From: Alphaproteobacteria bacterium
Lineage (GTDB): Bacteria; Pseudomonadota; Alphaproteobacteria; Rhizobiales; Rhizobiaceae
Direction: 5' to 3'
Assembly (NCBI GenBank): GCA_017308345.1
Contig: JAFKFE010000550.1
Coordinates: 1 to 8,949 of the forward strand
DNA length: 8,949 nucleotides
Below, piece by piece: positions 6,898 to 8,949 of the stretch. The notes beneath the pieces were generated by a model. It did no database searches. It worked only from the letters and a program-made list of their open reading frames with translations, and was not told where the DNA came from. Position numbers and translations under genes: made by a program. Numbering within the stretch: the first letter of the stretch is position 1; each line of letters begins with the position of its first letter.

Positions 6898-7671
6898 TCA
6901 GAATTCCGTTTTCAGCGCGTCGACGATTCCGGACACGCAGACATCCAGAAGAATCTCGCCTTTTTCCTTCGAAGCGTCTTTCGGCGAAGAGAGGGTGCCG
7001 CTCTTGGGTGTCCACTCCGGCTTTGGCGGATAGACGTCATAGGGCGGAAAGCTTGCGGGCAAGTGGTCGACGGCGCGCTTCAGGTCGACCATGTGCGGAT
7101 ACAGCGCGAGCATGAGCGACGTTTCGAGGACGCCGCCATGCTCGATGTCCCAGCCGGCGAAGCCGTTCGGGTAGAGCCTGGCAATCGTAGCTTGGTCGAC
7201 GAAATCCCAATAGGAAAGGACGACGATCTTCATGTCGCCGATGCCGCCCCAGCGCAGCTCGCGCAAGGCCAAGTCGATGCCCTCTACGATGAACCAGGAG
7301 TTCTCGAAGTGGCCGTTGACGAGACAGATCTTGCGCGCGCCGTGACGGGCGAATTCCTTGATCACATCGCGTAGCGCCGAAACCAGCGTGGCGCCGTCGA
7401 GACTGGTCGTGCCGGGCAGATGGTTGCCGCCGCCCGACTTCTGGTGGGATTTATAGCCGTAGGTGAAAGGCGGAGCGACGAGGCCCCCGACCACGCCGGC
7501 CACGCGCCGCGCGAACTCAACGGGCAGCAACACGTCCACGTGCATCGGCATGTGGCAGCCGTGCTGTTCCATGGAACCGATCGGGACGAGGATTGGGACC
7601 GAGCCGTCCCGAACCTTGGCATCGTAGTCGGGCCATGGAAGTTCCGCGGCAAAGACTGTTTCGGCTGACAT
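6898..7671 (-). CDS. crnA: Creatininase (creatinine amidohydrolase)
   Basis: Creatininase reversibly hydrolyses the creatinine ring to creatine, the substrate of the creatinase encoded next to it. The 257-residue product matches the Pseudomonas enzyme in length and in segments such as HVDVLLP, YGYKS-QKSGGGNH, PGTTSLDGATL, FIVEGIDLALREL, VVLSYWDFV and GWDIEHGG-ETSLMLALYP. Metal ligands are in place: E35 and H37 (SMEQHG), D46 (HVDVLLP), H121 and E123 (NGHFEN), each one higher than in the P. putida numbering. These bind the two divalent metals (usually Zn or Mn). The start at 7671 is supported by GGAGG (plus-strand CCTCC 7678-7682) six bases upstream. It is transcribed towards creatinase and away from lysR, so the two enzymes are not in one transcript and coordination must come from a shared regulator. 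Confidence 0.96.
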   Translation of the reverse strand: MSAETVFAAELPWPDYDAKVRDGSVPILVPIGSMEQHGCHMPMHVDVLLPVEFARRVAGVVGGLVAPPFTYGYKSHQKSGGGNHLPGTTSLDGATLVSALRDVIKEFARHGARKICLVNGHFENSWFIVEGIDLALRELRWGGIGDMKIVVLSYWDFVDQATIARLYPNGFAGWDIEHGGVLETSLMLALYPHMVDLKRAVDHLPASFPPYDVYPPKPEWTPKSGTLSSPKDASKEKGEILLDVCVSGIVDALKTEF

Positions 7672-7768
7672 TGAGGACCTCCAGTTTCCAAAACCATGAG
7701 ATGATTGAAGTCGGTCCTCGGATATGAGAAATTTATAATCATCATCTCGGTATGAAAGATCTTAATTC
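7672..7768. promoter_or_regulatory. Divergent creatininase/lysR control region
   Basis: The 97-base gap holds several regulator-like signals. An exact spaced inverted repeat pairs GAGATGAT (7698-7705) with ATCATCTC (7741-7748). A near-direct repeat is CTCGGATATGA (7717-7727) against CTCGGTATGA (7746-7755), 29 bases apart. At the centre, TAT-N9-ATA (7723-7737) contains the T-N11-A pattern (T7723 to A7735) expected for LysR-type binding. TATAAT at 7734-7739 would be a perfect -10 for lysR, with a short leader of about 23 bases; no good -35 is visible at normal spacing. The AATTTATA core is shared with the creatinase upstream repeats. Confidence 0.55.
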
Positions 7769-8683
7769 ATGCGCAGCTTCACCAATTTCCAAACCGACCT
7801 GCTGCGGTCGTTTGTATCGGTGGTTGACCTCGGGGCCTTTACAAAGGCAGGCGATGCGCTCGGGCGTACGCAGCCGGCAATTTCTTTGCAGATAAAGAGG
7901 CTTGAAGAACTCGTTGGGGCGCCGATCATCAGGCAGGTCGGCCGGGCGCTGCTCCTGACCAGTGAAGGTGAGATGCTGTTGAGTTACGCGCGTGAGATGC
8001 TGCGCCTGAACGACGAGTTGGCCTCTCACTTCAATCGGGCGAAAATCGCCGGAGTGATCCGGGTCGGCCTGCCCAATGACTACGCTGTCGCCTTCCTGCA
8101 GGGCGTGATCACCGAGTACACGCGACAGCATCCTGAAATATCGCTTGAGCTGCATTGCGGCTGGAGCGCGGAAATCCTTGACCGCCTGCGCGCCGACGAG
8201 CTCGACCTTGCGGTGGCGATGGTCAACAACGAGCGAGCGCAATACCTTTCCCGGTCATGGATCGAGCGGCCGATTTGGGCGGCGGCTGAGGGCGTAAGCT
8301 ACGATCGCGCCAAGGGGATTCCTCTGGCCGCTCATCCCGAAGGCTGTGCCTACAGGGCGCGGATGATTCAAGCTCTGGACGAAGCGAACGTTCGCTGGCG
8401 GATAGCCTACACAGGGTCCGGCATAGGAGGCTTGCAGAACGCCGTCGTAAACGGACTTGGGGTCAGCGCGCTCACGCGCTACACGATGCTCAGCGGCATG
8501 CGCACTTTGGACGAGCGCGACGGATTTCCGGCTCTCGCTGAAATCCGCGTGGGGCTTTTCTACAAGCATCCGCGCCTGTCCGATGCGGGCATTGGGTTGG
8601 TCAATCACATCGTAGCCCGGCTGGACGAAGCCGGAGTTTCCGGTGACCCGATAAAGCGCCAAATGGAGCTCGATCGCCAATAA
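7769..8683 (+). CDS. LysR-family transcriptional regulator
   Basis: The 304-residue protein has the usual LTTR length and layout. Residues 8-68 form the N-terminal winged helix-turn-helix, with AFTKAGDALGRTQPAIS and the recognition-helix region SLQIKRLEELVG, then LLLTSEGEMLL. Residues from about 92 on form the two-lobe effector-binding domain (IRVGLPNDYAV, LELHCGWS, ELDLAVAM, GIGGLQNAVVNGLGVSAL). Its effector is unknown; creatinine, creatine or sarcosine would fit the context. The ATG at 7769 gives the standard N-terminus, although only a weak purine stretch (GAAAGA, 7754-7759) precedes it, so expression may be low, as usual for regulators. It is divergent from creatininase, the classic LysR arrangement, and probably controls it and itself. 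No terminator was seen after its stop. Confidence 0.93.
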   Translation: MRSFTNFQTDLLRSFVSVVDLGAFTKAGDALGRTQPAISLQIKRLEELVGAPIIRQVGRALLLTSEGEMLLSYAREMLRLNDELASHFNRAKIAGVIRVGLPNDYAVAFLQGVITEYTRQHPEISLELHCGWSAEILDRLRADELDLAVAMVNNERAQYLSRSWIERPIWAAAEGVSYDRAKGIPLAAHPEGCAYRARMIQALDEANVRWRIAYTGSGIGGLQNAVVNGLGVSALTRYTMLSGMRTLDERDGFPALAEIRVGLFYKHPRLSDAGIGLVNHIVARLDEAGVSGDPIKRQMELDRQ

Positions 8684-8775
8684 GCAACGAAAATGCGAAA
8701 ATTATAGGAATTAATTTTTCAAATGGATTGACCCCTCCTAGCGTGCTTGCAGCCAAAAACCAGAAGGGGAATGAC
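8684..8775 (+). promoter_or_regulatory. Upstream region of the Tat-exported protein gene
   Basis: This 92-base gap is AT-rich in its first half. GAAAATTATAGG (8697-8708) resembles the AATTTATA motif of the other two control regions, and it is followed by GGAATTAATT (8707-8716). TTGACC at 8728-8733 could be a -35 element, but no convincing -10 follows. The ribosome-binding site is AAGGGGA (8764-8770), five bases before the ATG at 8776. Confidence 0.35.
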
Positions 8776-8949
8776 ATGACAGGCAGTTTCCTATCTTCGC
8801 GTCGTGCCACTCGGCGCGACGTTCTCAAGACCGCCGCCGTTTTCGGCGGTGCCGCGCTCGCTGGCGTCCTCGACAAGGGAATCGACATTGGCGCGCGCCT
8901 GCTTGTAGCCTTTGCGCGCCCGCTTGCGCGCGGTGCCGGCGAATTCTTC
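8776..8949 (+). CDS. Tat-signal protein, N-terminal 58 residues only (runs off the window)
   Basis: An open frame starts at ATG 8776 behind AAGGGGA (8764-8770) and continues to the last base without a stop. The N-terminus carries a twin-arginine signal: ATRRDVLKTA at residues 11-20 fits (S/T)RRxxLK, preceded by a second RR pair at residues 9-10, then a hydrophobic stretch AAVFGGAALAGVL. The protein is therefore predicted to be exported folded to the periplasm or to stay membrane-anchored. A cofactor enzyme or a solute-binding protein of an ABC transporter are both possible; too little is visible to choose. It lies 92 bases behind lysR in the same direction, so it may belong to the creatinine locus. 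An ATG five bases earlier (8771) is followed at once by a stop. Confidence 0.8.
   Translation, partial: MTGSFLSSRRATRRDVLKTAAVFGGAALAGVLDKGIDIGARLLVAFARPLARGAGEFF

Noticed and set aside
6679..7374. Long plus-strand frame opposite creatininase
   Set aside because: It is an antisense shadow of a gene with clear family signatures and has no family-like sequence of its own.
8720..8745. Sigma-54-like promoter before the Tat gene
   Set aside because: TTGCA is present at 8746-8750, but the GG of the -24 element is missing at the required distance.
8830..8850. 7-bp hairpin ACCGCCG/CGGCGGT
   Set aside because: It lies inside the signal-peptide coding region and follows from Ala/Gly codons in GC-rich DNA; no T-run follows.
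1..8949. CRISPR array or tandem repeats
   Set aside because: No regularly spaced identical repeats were seen anywhere in the window.

Overview
The window looks like a GC-rich alphaproteobacterial chromosome or plasmid segment, most likely from the order containing Rhizobium and Mesorhizobium. This rests on codon use, strong GAGG-type ribosome-binding sites and the style of the proteins; no marker gene is present to confirm it. The first roughly 750 bases are an exception. They differ in codon use and encode a protein region unrelated to what follows, so they may come from another organism (a recombination, or an assembly join).

Region by region. (1) Bases 1-4105, all on the plus strand, form a sulfur/redox operon. 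It holds a CysJ-type sulfite reductase flavoprotein whose front half is replaced by an unrelated sequence, an intact CysI sulfite reductase hemoprotein, and a 1-Cys peroxiredoxin of the Prx6/LsfA type. (2) Bases 4106-5395 are mostly non-coding and look like a decayed or accessory spacer. They hold hairpins, a possible transporter remnant, a possible 47-residue ORF whose start codon lies in a hairpin, and one convincing small gene for a 105-residue protein with a C-terminal membrane helix. (3) Bases 5396-8949 form a creatinine-use locus: creatinase (plus), a bidirectional-looking gene end with a strong hairpin, creatininase (minus), a divergently transcribed LysR regulator (plus), and the start of a Tat-exported protein that runs off the window.

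Creatininase converts creatinine to creatine, and creatinase splits creatine into sarcosine and urea. The LysR protein is the obvious candidate regulator. An AT-rich motif (core AATTTATA or close variants) sits upstream of creatinase (twice), in the creatininase/lysR divergent gap, and, more weakly, before the Tat gene, so the three transcription units may share control. The sarcosine- and urea-handling genes expected of a full pathway are not in the window. The Tat-exported protein is a candidate solute-binding or periplasmic partner.

The points most worth a second look are the chimeric CysJ gene, the shared operator-like motif of the creatinine locus, and the unrecognised small membrane protein next to it.
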